DNA of 64,000 nucleotides from Microbacterium sp. CBA3102 (GTDB taxonomy: Bacteria; Actinomycetota; Actinomycetes; Actinomycetales; Microbacteriaceae): NCBI RefSeq assembly GCF_007954505.1, contig NZ_CP042412.1, positions 1,364,001 through 1,428,000 of the forward strand. Direction: 5' to 3'. Below are positions 8,690 through 16,832 of the stretch, piece by piece. Position 1 is the first letter of the stretch; each line of letters starts with the position of its first letter. The notes below the pieces were generated by a model that saw only the letters and a program-made list of their open reading frames with translations, was not told where the DNA came from and did not search any database. Position numbers and translations under genes: made by a program.

Positions 8690-8765
8690 ATGAGGTTCGG
8701 CCGTATGCAGGAGGAAACACCGGCAGACGGTCATGCGGGTGGCCGGCGGTCCTGCAGGTGGCGCG
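8678..8765. repeat. Intergenic inverted repeat, TGCATGA family (F) copy 1
   Basis: An outer arm CGCGTCACCTGCA (8678-8690) opposes TGCAGGTGGCGCG (8753-8765). An inner arm CACCTGCATGA (8684-8694) can alternatively pair with TCATGCGGGTG (8730-8740). It is located between convergent moaE and moaD and may serve as a bidirectional terminator. The arm core resembles the elements at 35502 and 54544. Confidence 0.6.
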
Positions 8766-8768
8766 TGG

Positions 8769-9002
8769 TCAGCCGCCCGCGAAGGGCGGGAGGACGTCGA
8801 TGAGCTCGGCGTCGTCGAGGGCGAGGTCGCCGTCGGTGCGGACGCCGTCGACGAGCACCGCGCAGCGCGGCAGGATATCGGCCAGTGCCGGGTGCTCGGC
8901 GACGACGGCGGTGCGCAGCTCCAGGAGGGAGTGCTCGGCGCGCTCCTCCGCGTCGGTGCCTGCGGCCTCGGCCGCCGCGGCGAAGTAGCGCACGCGTGTC
9001 AT
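8769..9002 (-). CDS. moaD: MoaD-family sulfur carrier
   Basis: A 77-residue ubiquitin-fold protein ending in PPFAGG, the C-terminal Gly-Gly that is adenylated by MoeB and converted to a thiocarboxylate that feeds sulfur to MoaE. It begins MTRVRYFAAAAEAAG, typical of MoaD. It is the last gene of the minus-strand moeB-moeA-moaC-moaD run, and its ATG overlaps the moaC stop (TCAT at 8999-9002). Confidence 0.93.
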   Translation of the reverse strand: MTRVRYFAAAAEAAGTDAEERAEHSLLELRTAVVAEHPALADILPRCAVLVDGVRTDGDLALDDAELIDVLPPFAGG

Positions 9003-9493
9003 CGGTCGGCTCCGGGGGCGGGCTCGCCGGGACGCACCCAGTCGCCGGAGCGGCCGCCGGACTTCGCCACGATGCGCACGTCCTCGATCGTGACCGCGCG
9101 GTCGACGCCCTTGATCATGTCGACGATCGCCAGGGCGGTGACCGAGACGGCAGTGAGCGCCTCCATCTCGACCCCGGTGCGGTCGGCGGTGCCCACGGTC
9201 GCCTCGATGCGCACGCCGTCGTCGACGACGTCCAGCTCGATGCTCGCCCGGTGCACCCCGATCACGTGCGCGAGCGGCAGCAGGGAGGGCGTGGACTTGG
9301 CCGCCTGGATGCCGGCGATGCGCGCCACCGCGAGCACGTCGCCCTTCGGCACGGTGCCGTCGCGGAGCGCGGTGATCACGTCGGCGCTGCAGCGCACGAA
9401 ACCGCGGGCGGTCGCGGTGCGCACGGTCGGCTGCTTCGCGGTCACATCGACCATGTGTGCACGGCCGCCGGCGTCAAGGTGGGGGAAGCTCAT
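8999..9493 (-). CDS. moaC: Cyclic pyranopterin monophosphate synthase MoaC
   Basis: A 164-residue enzyme that acts after MoaA to form cyclic pyranopterin monophosphate. It begins MSFPHLDAGGRAHMVDV and has the conserved LPLAHVIGVH and GVEMEALTAVSVTALAIVDMIKGVD blocks that hold the active-site His, Glu, Asp and Lys. The start at 9493 overlaps the moeA stop by ATGA. It is full length for the family. Confidence 0.95.
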   Translation of the reverse strand: MSFPHLDAGGRAHMVDVTAKQPTVRTATARGFVRCSADVITALRDGTVPKGDVLAVARIAGIQAAKSTPSLLPLAHVIGVHRASIELDVVDDGVRIEATVGTADRTGVEMEALTAVSVTALAIVDMIKGVDRAVTIEDVRIVAKSGGRSGDWVRPGEPAPGADR

Positions 9494-10725
9494 CCGACCA
9501 GCATGACATCGATCACATCGCCCACGGCCACGGACTCGACCTCCGCCGGGACGATAGCGAACGCGTGGGCACGCGCGAGTCCGCCCGCGAGATGTGACCC
9601 CGACCCGCCGGCGGTCGCCGGACGCACGGTGCGCGCCGCGAGGTCGACGACGGCCGGAAGGTACTGGCGGCGGCCGGGCGGGGGTGTCCAGGACGCATCG
9701 GCGGTGAAGGGCGAACGCGGGCGGTGGATGAGCGTGCGGCCCTGCATCGCGAGCAGGGCGGGGCGCACGAACACCTCGAACGACACCGCCACGCTGACGG
9801 GGTTCCCCGGGAGTCCGAACACCACGCATCCGTCATCGAGCACCCCGAAGGCCTGCGGTTTGCCCGGCTGCATGGCCACCGCGCTGAACTCGACCTGTCC
9901 GCCGCCGTCGAACGCCCCGCGCACCGGCTCGTAGGCTCCCGCGCTCACCCCGCCGGTGAAGACGATCACGTCGGCGCCGAGGGCTGTGGCTTCAGCGGTC
10001 ACGGTCCTGACGGCGTCGGCCGCATCCGGAACGCGTGCGACCAGCACCACCTCGGCGTCGGCCTCGGCGACCAGTTGCGCGAGCAGGGGGCCGTTCGAGT
10101 CGGGGATGCGGCCGCGGGCGGGGGTCTCGCCCGGCGCGAGCAGCTCGCTCCCGGTCGACACCACGGCCACGCGCGGAGCCCGCGTCACCCACACCTCGGC
10201 GACACCGGCAGCGACCGCGGCCGCGAGTTGGAAGGGCCCCAAACGTTCCCCGGCGGGAACGACCTCGTCGCCGGCGTGCAGGTCGGCCCCGCGTCGGCGC
10301 ACGAACACGCCGGGCTTCGCCGGGGCGCGCAGCACCGTCACCCCATCGAGGGAGTCGGCGAGCCCGCCGGCCGTGTCCTCGAAGGGCACGATCACGTCGG
10401 CGTCGGTGGGGGTGGGGGATCCGGTCATGATGCGGGCGGCTTCGCCGGACCCGAGCGGAGGATCGAGGGCCACTCCGGCGGGAAGGTCGGCGACCACGCG
10501 CAGGGTGACCGGATTCTCCTCGGAGGCCTCCGCGACGTCGGCACCGCGCACGGCGAACCCATCCATCGCGGAGTTGTCGAAGAGGGGGATGTCGTGGGCG
10601 GCGACCGCGGGCGCGGCGAGCGTGCGTCCTGCGGCATCCGTCACCGGGAGAGCCTCGTTGCCGACCAGGCGGATGGCGCCGAGCACACGGTCGAGCTGCT
10701 CCTCGACCGTGCGGCGGCCGGTCAT
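9490..10725 (-). CDS. moeA: Molybdopterin molybdotransferase MoeA
   Basis: A 411-residue protein that inserts molybdate into (adenylated) molybdopterin. Visible motifs are the domain-I segment IPLFDNSAMDGFAVR, MTGSPTPTDADVIVPFED, the MPT-binding FTGGVSAGAYEPV, MQPGKPQAFG and GLPGNPVSVAVSFEVFVRP. Domain order and length are standard. It overlaps moeB upstream and moaC downstream by 4 bp each, so this arm is one translationally coupled unit. Confidence 0.95.
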   Translation of the reverse strand: MTGRRTVEEQLDRVLGAIRLVGNEALPVTDAAGRTLAAPAVAAHDIPLFDNSAMDGFAVRGADVAEASEENPVTLRVVADLPAGVALDPPLGSGEAARIMTGSPTPTDADVIVPFEDTAGGLADSLDGVTVLRAPAKPGVFVRRRGADLHAGDEVVPAGERLGPFQLAAAVAAGVAEVWVTRAPRVAVVSTGSELLAPGETPARGRIPDSNGPLLAQLVAEADAEVVLVARVPDAADAVRTVTAEATALGADVIVFTGGVSAGAYEPVRGAFDGGGQVEFSAVAMQPGKPQAFGVLDDGCVVFGLPGNPVSVAVSFEVFVRPALLAMQGRTLIHRPRSPFTADASWTPPPGRRQYLPAVVDLAARTVRPATAGGSGSHLAGGLARAHAFAIVPAEVESVAVGDVIDVMLVG

Positions 10726-11507
10726 GCGTGCACCGCCGTCGAGGTCGTGGACGCCGGGCGGATCGCGATCTCGTGTTGGCGGGAGGTGAGCGCATCGATC
10801 ATGGCGAGTCGTCCGAGCAGCGGTTCGCCGGCCCCGGTCACGAGCTTGATCACCTCACCCGCCAGCATCCCGCCGACCTGCACGCACAGCGCTCCGAGCA
10901 CGCCGACCTGGGCGCAGCTGGGCGGTTCCCCCTCGGTGCCGGGCGGGAAGAGGTCGGCGAGCACGACCGGCTCGCCCACCGGGGGGGCCGACCAGAACAC
11001 GGTCGCCTGCGCATGCCACTCCTGCACTGCGCCCCAGACCAGGGGAAGTCCGAGCTCCTCGGCCGCCGCGGCCACATCACGACGGGTCGCGAAGGAATCG
11101 CTCGTGTCGACCACCACGTCGGCTCCCGCGAGCAGGCGGGCGGCGTTGGCCGTGTCGAGGCGTTCCGGCACCGGGGTCACGACGGTCTGCGGGGCGAGAG
11201 CCGTGATGGCTCGGGCGGCGGAGGCGGTCTTGGGCGTGCCGATGTCCTCCACGCGGTGCGCGAGCTGGCGCTGCAGGTTGGTCAGCTCCACGACGTCGTC
11301 GTCGATCACCGTGAGGCTGCCGATCCCTGCGGCGGCCAGGGCGAGCAGGGCAGGGGAGCCGAGCCCGCCGGCGCCGACGACCGTCACGCGAGCGGCGTGG
11401 AGGCGGCGCTGACCTTCTTCACCGATGCCGGCGAGCACCGCGTGCCGGGCCGTGCGGATGAGCTCTTCCGGGGCGAGCGCGGCGGCCGGGGCGACGAGGG
11501 GCTGCAT
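10722..11507 (-). CDS. moeB: ThiF/MoeB-type adenylyltransferase (E1-like)
   Basis: A 261-residue ubiquitin-activating-like enzyme expected to adenylate the MoaD C-terminus. The nucleotide-binding motif GAGGLGSPALLALAAAGIG and the DDDVVELTNLQRQ segment are intact. CAQVGVLG is present near residue 205. The CxxC pair that usually binds zinc before this motif is replaced (VLADLFPP), and no second pair is seen, so this appears to be a zinc-less variant. It has no rhodanese domain. ATG 11507 is used because longer readings would run into the divergent HTH-TOBE gene region. Confidence 0.88.
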   Translation of the reverse strand: MQPLVAPAAALAPEELIRTARHAVLAGIGEEGQRRLHAARVTVVGAGGLGSPALLALAAAGIGSLTVIDDDVVELTNLQRQLAHRVEDIGTPKTASAARAITALAPQTVVTPVPERLDTANAARLLAGADVVVDTSDSFATRRDVAAAAEELGLPLVWGAVQEWHAQATVFWSAPPVGEPVVLADLFPPGTEGEPPSCAQVGVLGALCVQVGGMLAGEVIKLVTGAGEPLLGRLAMIDALTSRQHEIAIRPASTTSTAVHA

Positions 11508-11602
11508 GGATTCAGCGTATGCCCCTCCTCCCGGAAGAAGCCGATGACCGCGAAAGCGGATGGAGCCTCCGGGAAACTCCGCATCTGCGGTAGATTCTTC
11601 GC

Positions 11603-11995
11603 ATGCAGACCTACCGGATCGCCCGTGCCGCGCAGTTGCTCGGCGTGAGCGATGACACCGTCCGTCGCTGGATCGATCAGGGACTGCTTCCGGTGACGGA
11701 GGCGACACCGACCGAGATCCCCGGTGATGCCCTCGCAGCGCGCGCGGTCGAGCTCGCGGAGGAGGCGAGGAACGCCGGAGATGTGCTCTCCAGTGCGCGC
11801 AACCGCTTCGTCGGCATCGTCACGCGCGTGCAGGTCGAAGGCCTCATGGCCCAGGTCGACATCCAGTCCGGACCGCATCGTGTGGTGTCGCTGATGTCGT
11901 CCGAGGCGGCGCGGGATCTGCGGCTCGAGGTCGGCTCCCTCGCCACCGCTTCCGTCAAGGCGACCCAGGTCGTCGTCGAGATCCCGAACGGCTGA
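11603..11995 (+). CDS. HTH-TOBE molybdate/molybdopterin-binding protein
   Basis: A 130-residue protein with an excisionase/MerR-like helix-turn-helix at the N-terminus (YRIARAAQLLGVSDDTVRRWIDQG) and a C-terminal TOBE/Mop domain (ARNRFVGIVTRVQVEGLMAQVDI onward), the oxyanion-binding module found in ModE and ModC. It lies directly before modA with a 1-bp gap. It is probably a molybdate-responsive regulator or a Mo store for the mod operon. TAGATT (11591-11596) 6 nt before the ATG suggests a leaderless transcript. Confidence 0.85.
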   Translation: MQTYRIARAAQLLGVSDDTVRRWIDQGLLPVTEATPTEIPGDALAARAVELAEEARNAGDVLSSARNRFVGIVTRVQVEGLMAQVDIQSGPHRVVSLMSSEAARDLRLEVGSLATASVKATQVVVEIPNG

Positions 11996-11996
11996 C

Positions 11997-12773
11997 ATGA
12001 ACCGCCTGCTGCGCCGCTCCACGCTCGCTCTCCTCGCCGCTGCCTGCCTCGTGCTCACGGGCTGTGCGGGCACAGCTGAGGACACGTCCTCACCGTCGGG
12101 GGCCACGGATGGCGTGCGCGGAGAGCTCACGGTCTACGCCGCGGCATCCCTCGCCGGAGCCTTCGATGCGATCGGGGAGGCCTTCATGGCCGAGAACCCG
12201 GACGTGCGGTTCCGTCCGGTGTACGACGGTTCTTCGACGCTCGTCACCCAGATCCTCGAAGGTGCTCCCGCCGACGTGTTCGCTTCGGCCGACGAGGCGA
12301 ACATGGACAAGGCGGCGGACGTCGTGGCTGAGCCCGCGCTGTTCGCATCCAACACCCTGGTGATCGTGGTTCCGTCCGGAAACCCGGGTGACGTCGAGGC
12401 GCTGGCGGATCTCGCCGACGTCACCACCGTGCTGTGTGCGCCGGAGGTGCCGTGCGGTGCGGCTTCCGCGACGCTGCTGTCCGCGGCCGAGGTCACGGTC
12501 GACCCGGCGAGCCTCGAGCAGAACGTGTCGGCCGTGCTCACGAAGGTCGCCGCGTCTGAAGCCGACGCCGGACTCGTGTACGCCACCGATGTGATCGGCC
12601 GCGACGACGTCGAGGTGATCGTGCCGGACGGCGCCGACGAGGTCGTCAACCACTACCCGATCGCCGTGCTCTCCGATGCTCCGAACGCCACGGCGGCGGA
12701 GGCATTCGTGGCGTTCGTGCGGGCGGATGCGGGGCGCAGCATCCTGGCCGACTTCGGCTTCGGAGCACCATGA
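11997..12773 (+). CDS. modA: Molybdate ABC transporter substrate-binding lipoprotein ModA
   Basis: A 258-residue lipoprotein with a signal peptide and lipobox LTGC (Cys23). The mature part begins ELTVYAAASLAGAFDAIGEAF and contains FRPVYDGSSTLVTQI and GAPADVFASADEANMDKA, the oxyanion-contacting loops of ModA. It binds molybdate or tungstate at the outer membrane face and delivers it to ModB. Its stop overlaps the modB ATG. Confidence 0.95.
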   Translation: MNRLLRRSTLALLAAACLVLTGCAGTAEDTSSPSGATDGVRGELTVYAAASLAGAFDAIGEAFMAENPDVRFRPVYDGSSTLVTQILEGAPADVFASADEANMDKAADVVAEPALFASNTLVIVVPSGNPGDVEALADLADVTTVLCAPEVPCGAASATLLSAAEVTVDPASLEQNVSAVLTKVAASEADAGLVYATDVIGRDDVEVIVPDGADEVVNHYPIAVLSDAPNATAAEAFVAFVRADAGRSILADFGFGAP

Positions 12774-13558
12774 GCGGGGGAGGTGATCGAGGGTACGCGC
12801 CCCGTGCACTCGCCGTACCGGCCCTGGTCGGCCTGGCGTTCCTGATCCTGCCGCTGACCGCGCTCGTCGCGCGCGTGCAGTGGTCGACGTTCCTCGCGGA
12901 CGTGACCTCGGAGGCCGCGCTCTCTGCGCTCACGCTCTCGCTCGGCACCGGCCTGGTGGCCACGGTGCTGTGCATCCTGATCGGCGTACCGCTCGCGCTG
13001 TGGATCGCCCGCTCCGGGCCGCGGCTGGCTGCCGTACTCCGCGCGGTCGTCACGGTTCCGCTGGTGCTGCCGCCGATGGTGGGCGGTGTCGCGCTGCTGT
13101 ACCTGTTCGGACGTGCGGGCTGGCTCGGTGGGCTCGGCCTGTCCTTCAGCACGCCGGCCGTCATCCTGGCGCAGACGTTCGTCGCGCTGCCGTTCCTCGT
13201 GCTGGCCGTGGAGGGTGCGGTACGCACTTCGGGCGTGGACTACGAGCGCACGGCGGCGGCGCTCGGCGCCGGACGATGGACGATCCTGCGACGGATCACC
13301 CTGCCGTTGGCCGCGCCGGGCATCGTCGCGGGTGTCGTCCTGTGCTTCGCGCGGGCCATCGGCGAGTTCGGTGCGACGGCCCTGTTCGCAGGGAACCGGC
13401 CCGGCGTCACCCAGACCATGCCGCTCGCGATCTACACCGCGTTCAACGGGGCCGGAGTGTCGCAGGGCACGGCGGTCGCCCTCGCGCTGCTGCTGCTCGC
13501 CACGGCGATCGTCGTGCTGCTGCTCGTCCGCGGCTGGCGGCCGGGGGCGACGCGATGA
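12770..13558 (+). CDS. modB: Molybdate ABC transporter permease ModB
   Basis: A 262-residue permease with about five to six membrane helices and the cytoplasmic EAA loop (DYERTAAALGAGRWTILRRITLPLA) that contacts ModC. ARAIGEFGATALFAGN is the typical ModB segment. ATGA overlaps on both sides (modA and modC) make the set translationally coupled. Confidence 0.95.
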   Translation: MSGGGDRGYAPRALAVPALVGLAFLILPLTALVARVQWSTFLADVTSEAALSALTLSLGTGLVATVLCILIGVPLALWIARSGPRLAAVLRAVVTVPLVLPPMVGGVALLYLFGRAGWLGGLGLSFSTPAVILAQTFVALPFLVLAVEGAVRTSGVDYERTAAALGAGRWTILRRITLPLAAPGIVAGVVLCFARAIGEFGATALFAGNRPGVTQTMPLAIYTAFNGAGVSQGTAVALALLLLATAIVVLLLVRGWRPGATR

Positions 13559-14669
13559 CCTCCTCGACGGGCCGGGCTGTCGGCGGCGGAGGCCTGCGTG
13601 CGCACGTCGTGGTCGACCGTGAGCACTTCGCCGTCGACGTTTCGGTGCAGGTCTCGGTAGGGGAGACCGTCGCCATCATGGGGCCGAGCGGCGCGGGCAA
13701 GTCGACTCTGCTGCAGGCGCTCGCGGGCCTCGAGCCGTTGACCGCCGGGGAGATCGAGGTCGCGGGACGCGTGGTCGACCGCGTGGCCACACCTCGTGTG
13801 CGGACAGCTCCCATGAACCGCGGCATCGTGCTGCTCGGGCAGGAAGCGCGGCTGTTCCCCCACTTGTCCGTGCGCGAGAATGTCGCCTTTGGTCCTCGTG
13901 CCGTCGGGCAGGACGTCCGCGCGGCACGAGACTCGGCCGACGAATGGCTCGCACGCGTCGGACTCCCGGGGGCGGGGACCGCATGCCGCGCGAGCTCTCC
14001 GGTGGCGAGGGGCAGCGCGTCGCGGTCGCCCGAGCGCTCGCCGCGTCGCCACGCGCCGTGCTGCTCGACGAACCGCTGGTCGCGCTCGATCCGGCGACGG
14101 CCGGCGACATCCGACAGATGCTGCGTGATCAGCTGGCGGGGATCACCACGATCGCGGTCACGCACGATGCTGCGGATGCTGTCGCCCTCGCCGATCGGCT
14201 CCTGGTGATCGAGGCGGGGCGGGTCACGCAGCACGGACCTGTCCGCGAGGTGCTGTCGGCACCCGCTTCGGGCTTCATCGCTGCGATCGCAGGTGTCAAC
14301 CGGCTGGTGGGCGTCGCCGCGGACGGGGGCTGGCGCGGGGGAGGTCTGCGTCTCGGAAGCACGGACCCTGAGTCGCTCGCGCTCGCCGCGGTCGATGGCT
14401 CACCGCTCGCCGCGGTGTTCCGTCCCGCCGCGGTGCGCATCGAGCCAGCTGACGACCCGCACGCGTGGTCCAGCCGGATCCTCCGACTCGAGCCCATCCT
14501 CACGGGAGTCCGCCTGCACACCGAGCACTGTCAGGTCGACACCTCGCTGGCGGACGCCGTCGACCTCGTGGTGGGCGACGAGGTGCACCTGCGCGTCGAT
14601 CCTGCCCAGGTGCGGTTCGTCCCCGCGTCCGTCGCCTCCGTCGCTCCCGTCGCTCCCGTCGCGATATGA
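13555..14669 (+). pseudogene. modC: ModC ATP-binding protein, frameshifted
   Basis: The ATPase of the molybdate importer. The first frame (13555 to about 13977) encodes the Walker A GPSGAGKSTLLQALAGLE and the Q-loop region. The signature LSGGEGQRVAVARALA, Walker B AVLLDEPLVALDP, H-loop VTHDA and C-terminal TOBE domain continue in the next frame to 14669. One missing G in the tract at 13968-13977 (five G, C, four G) explains the break; restoring it gives a normal ModC of about 370 residues. Everything else is intact, so a sequencing error or very recent mutation is likelier than decay. The 3' end runs through a 9-bp tandem repeat and its stop codon lies inside a palindromic element. Confidence 0.9.
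14631..14666. repeat. 9-bp tandem repeat at the 3' end of modC
   Basis: Units GTCGCCTCC, GTCGCTCCC, GTCGCTCCC and GTCGCGATA encode the ModC tail VASVAPVAPVAI. The last unit is already part of the palindrome that begins at 14655. Confidence 0.7.
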
Positions 14670-14708
14670 CAGCCCCCACGCGCATATGGGCTGCCATATC
14701 GCGACGGG
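14655..14708. repeat. Intergenic palindromic element, CGCGATATGACA family (B) copy 1
   Basis: The 21-nt arms (14655-14675 and 14688-14708, left arm beginning CCCGTCGCGATATGACAG) pair at 20 of 21 positions around a 12-nt loop. The total of 54 bp equals the related copy at 33674. It contains the modC stop codon and precedes moaA, which is co-oriented. Confidence 0.85.
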
Positions 14709-14783
14709 AACCTCAGGTGTTTCGGCCCCGAGGGGGGAAGCGGCGGGTTAGTCTCGAACGATGACGGGGAGTGGCGGAGCGCG

Positions 14784-15879
14784 ATGACGGCCGTGCCGGT
14801 GGTGATCGGTGTGCGCCCGCCGCACGCCGGTCCGACGGCGCAGAGCCCTGGCCACTCTGCCGTCGAAGCAGGTCTCGTCGACACGCACGGCCGGGTGCAC
14901 CGGGATCTGCGCATCTCGCTCACCGACCGCTGCTCGCTGCGCTGCACGTACTGCATGCCGGAGCAGGGGAACGAGTGGCTCGCCCGCACGAGCATCCTCT
15001 CCACGGATGAGATCGTCGAGGTCGCCGAGGTGGCCGCCGCTCTCGGCATCCGCACGTTCCGCCTCACCGGTGGCGAACCGCTCCTGAGGGCCGACATCGT
15101 CGAGGTCGTGCGACGCGTCTCCCGCATCGAAGGCGAGGACGGACCCGTCGAGGTCGCCATGACGACCAACGGCATCAGCCTCGCCCAGAAACTCCCGGCG
15201 CTGATCGAGGCCGGACTCACGCGCCTCAACATCAGCATCGACACGGTGAACCGTCAGCGCTTCGCCGACCTGACCCCGCCGTGACCGCCTCGACGACGTA
15301 TTCGAGGGCATCGCGGCGGCTGCGGCCTCGGAGCTCCGTCCGCTCAAGCTCAACGCGGTCGCGATGCGCGGCGTCAACGACGACGAGCTGGTCGACCTCG
15401 TGGAGTTCGCGATGGGTGTGGGTGCGCAGCTGCGCTTCATCGAACAGATGCCGCTCGACGCCGGACACACCTGGGACCGGGCGTCCATGGTCACGCGCGA
15501 GGAGATCCTCGCGTCGCTGGGGGAGCGCTGGCATCTCGATCCGGTCGAGGGGCGTGGGGGAGCACCTGCAGAGAAGTGGCGGATCGACGGCGGACCGCAC
15601 GAGGTCGGGGTGATCGCCTCGGTCACCGCCCCGTTCTGCGGTGCGTGCGACCGTCTGCGCCTGACTGCCGACGGCCAGCTGCGCAACTGCCTGTTCTCGA
15701 ACGTCGAGTACGACCTCATCGAGGTGCTGCGCGGGGAGTCGGCCTCTGCGCCGGGTGCCCGCTCCGCCGGGATCGCCGAGATGCTGCGCTCCTGTGTGCA
15801 CGGCAAGCTCCCGGGGCACGCGATCAACGACCCCTCATTCCTGCAACCGGCGCGCGGCATGAACGCGATCGGCGGCTGA
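14784..15879 (+). pseudogene. moaA: GTP 3',8-cyclase MoaA, frameshifted
   Basis: A radical-SAM enzyme for the first step of molybdopterin synthesis. The first frame (14784-15284) has the SAM-cluster motif CSLRCTYC (Cys50, Cys54, Cys57) and TGGEPLLR. It stops at TGA in what should read LTRRDRLDDVFEGI. The second frame continues from about 15283 through the C-terminal 4Fe-4S motif CGACDRLRLTADGQLRNC to GMNAIGG at 15879. One extra C in the C run 15274-15277 accounts for the break. Corrected length, about 364 residues, is normal, and both halves are fully conserved. An 8-codon ATG frame at 14761-14787 overlaps the start, possibly by chance. Confidence 0.9.
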
Positions 15880-15912
15880 GTCGACGTATCGACGGAACGG
15901 GGGGCTGAACGG

Positions 15913-16491
15913 ATGTGGGAGCAGATCGGGCAGGGGCGTGCCGGGTATCGGTTGACCATCCGGGCGACTCGGGTCTCCCTGCGCCAGCTCGTCGCGATCA
16001 TCGTCGGCTGCGTACTCGTGGGAGGAGCTGCTGCCACGGCGGCGTTGATCGCGATCTCCGTCGAGACCGACTCCATGCTCGGCCGCTCCGACGTCGTCCT
16101 GGTCGCCGGTGGCTTGGCCGTCGTCATCGCGCTCGCCCTCTTGTGGATCTTCGCCTGGCGGAGGAAGCGTTACGTCGTCGAGTGGGATGACCGGGGGATC
16201 CGGATCATCGGTGCTGGGGCGGAGCGAGCGCTCCCTTGGGCCTCCATCGCTCGTGTGCTGATCCGCCTCGACACGGACTACGCCCGTGTCGAGGTGAGAA
16301 GCAGGGATGGGGGGTCTGTGACGCTCTTGGCCGGCTTCGGCTCCCAGGACGTGAAGAAGGCCAACGCGATCGACCCGATTCCCGGCGAGGTCGTCGGCCT
16401 GCTGAATCACCATCTTTCTGCGGCCCCACCTCCCCCGCGGAACGCGCTCGGCCTGCACGTCTTCCTGGGCGCGCAACAGACTGTCCCGTGA
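15913..16491 (+). CDS. Membrane protein with PH-like C-terminal domain
   Basis: A 192-residue protein of unknown function. Two membrane helices (about residues 28-50 and 60-82) are followed by a basic RRKR stop-transfer and a soluble beta-rich tail (RYVVEWDDRGIRIIGAGAERALPWASIARVLI) resembling bacterial PH domains such as YcxB/DUF304. It probably sits in the plasma membrane with the tail in the cytosol. It follows moaA by 33 bp and could be co-transcribed, but nothing suggests a Moco role. Confidence 0.6.
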   Translation: MWEQIGQGRAGYRLTIRATRVSLRQLVAIIVGCVLVGGAAATAALIAISVETDSMLGRSDVVLVAGGLAVVIALALLWIFAWRRKRYVVEWDDRGIRIIGAGAERALPWASIARVLIRLDTDYARVEVRSRDGGSVTLLAGFGSQDVKKANAIDPIPGEVVGLLNHHLSAAPPPPRNALGLHVFLGAQQTVP

Positions 16492-16519
16492 CCGCGGCAG
16501 TCGACAACGACCAGGCACC

Positions 16520-16553
16520 TTTTCGTATACACAAATAGGACATTTTCGTATAC
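16520..16553 (+). promoter_or_regulatory. Toxin-antitoxin operator: twin TTTTCGTATAC repeats
   Basis: TTTTCGTATAC occurs at 16520-16530 and 16543-16553, 23 bp apart; each contains the palindrome GTATAC. The pair ends 9 bp before the antitoxin ATG in an A/T-rich patch unlike the surroundings. RHH antitoxins autoregulate by binding such repeats, so this is the probable autoregulatory site. Confidence 0.65.
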
Positions 16554-16562
16554 GCTATTCGC

Positions 16563-16832
16563 ATGAGCGAGCACCTGCTGAATGGAAAGCCCGTCCCGGA
16601 CGAGCAGATTCAGGCGTGGGCCGACGAGGCCGAGGCCGGGTACGACCTGTCGAAACTCCCGAAGCCGCGTCGAGGTCGACCGACCGTGGGCGATGGCCCC
16701 GGCGCGGTGATCCCCGTGCGGCTCGATGCGTCCACGATCGCGGCCCTGACAGCGCGCGCTGAGGCGGAGGGCATCGCCACGCGTTCGGAGGCGATTCGCG
16801 CCGCAGTGCGCGAGTGGGCACACGTTGCCTGA
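16563..16832 (+). CDS. Ribbon-helix-helix antitoxin
   Basis: An 89-residue protein whose C-terminal half (VIPVRLDASTIAALTARAEAEGIATRSEAIRAAVREW) is a CopG/RHH DNA-binding fold. The N-terminal half is acidic (PDEQIQAWADEAEAGYDLS), probably the toxin-binding arm, joined by a basic RRGRPT linker. It overlaps the next gene by 8 bp, the usual antitoxin-first arrangement. It likely represses its own promoter through the twin repeats at 16520-16553. Confidence 0.8.
   Translation: MSEHLLNGKPVPDEQIQAWADEAEAGYDLSKLPKPRRGRPTVGDGPGAVIPVRLDASTIAALTARAEAEGIATRSEAIRAAVREWAHVA

Noticed and set aside
14761..14787. Eight-codon leader peptide overlapping moaA
   Set aside because: The overlap is suggestive, but there is no ribosome-binding site or meaningful codon pattern; likely chance.
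13555..15879. Decay of the molybdenum-cofactor island into pseudogenes
   Set aside because: Only single-base homopolymer indels are seen, all domains and motifs are conserved, and an unrelated gene (cebF) has the same kind of lesion; error or recent mutation is more likely.
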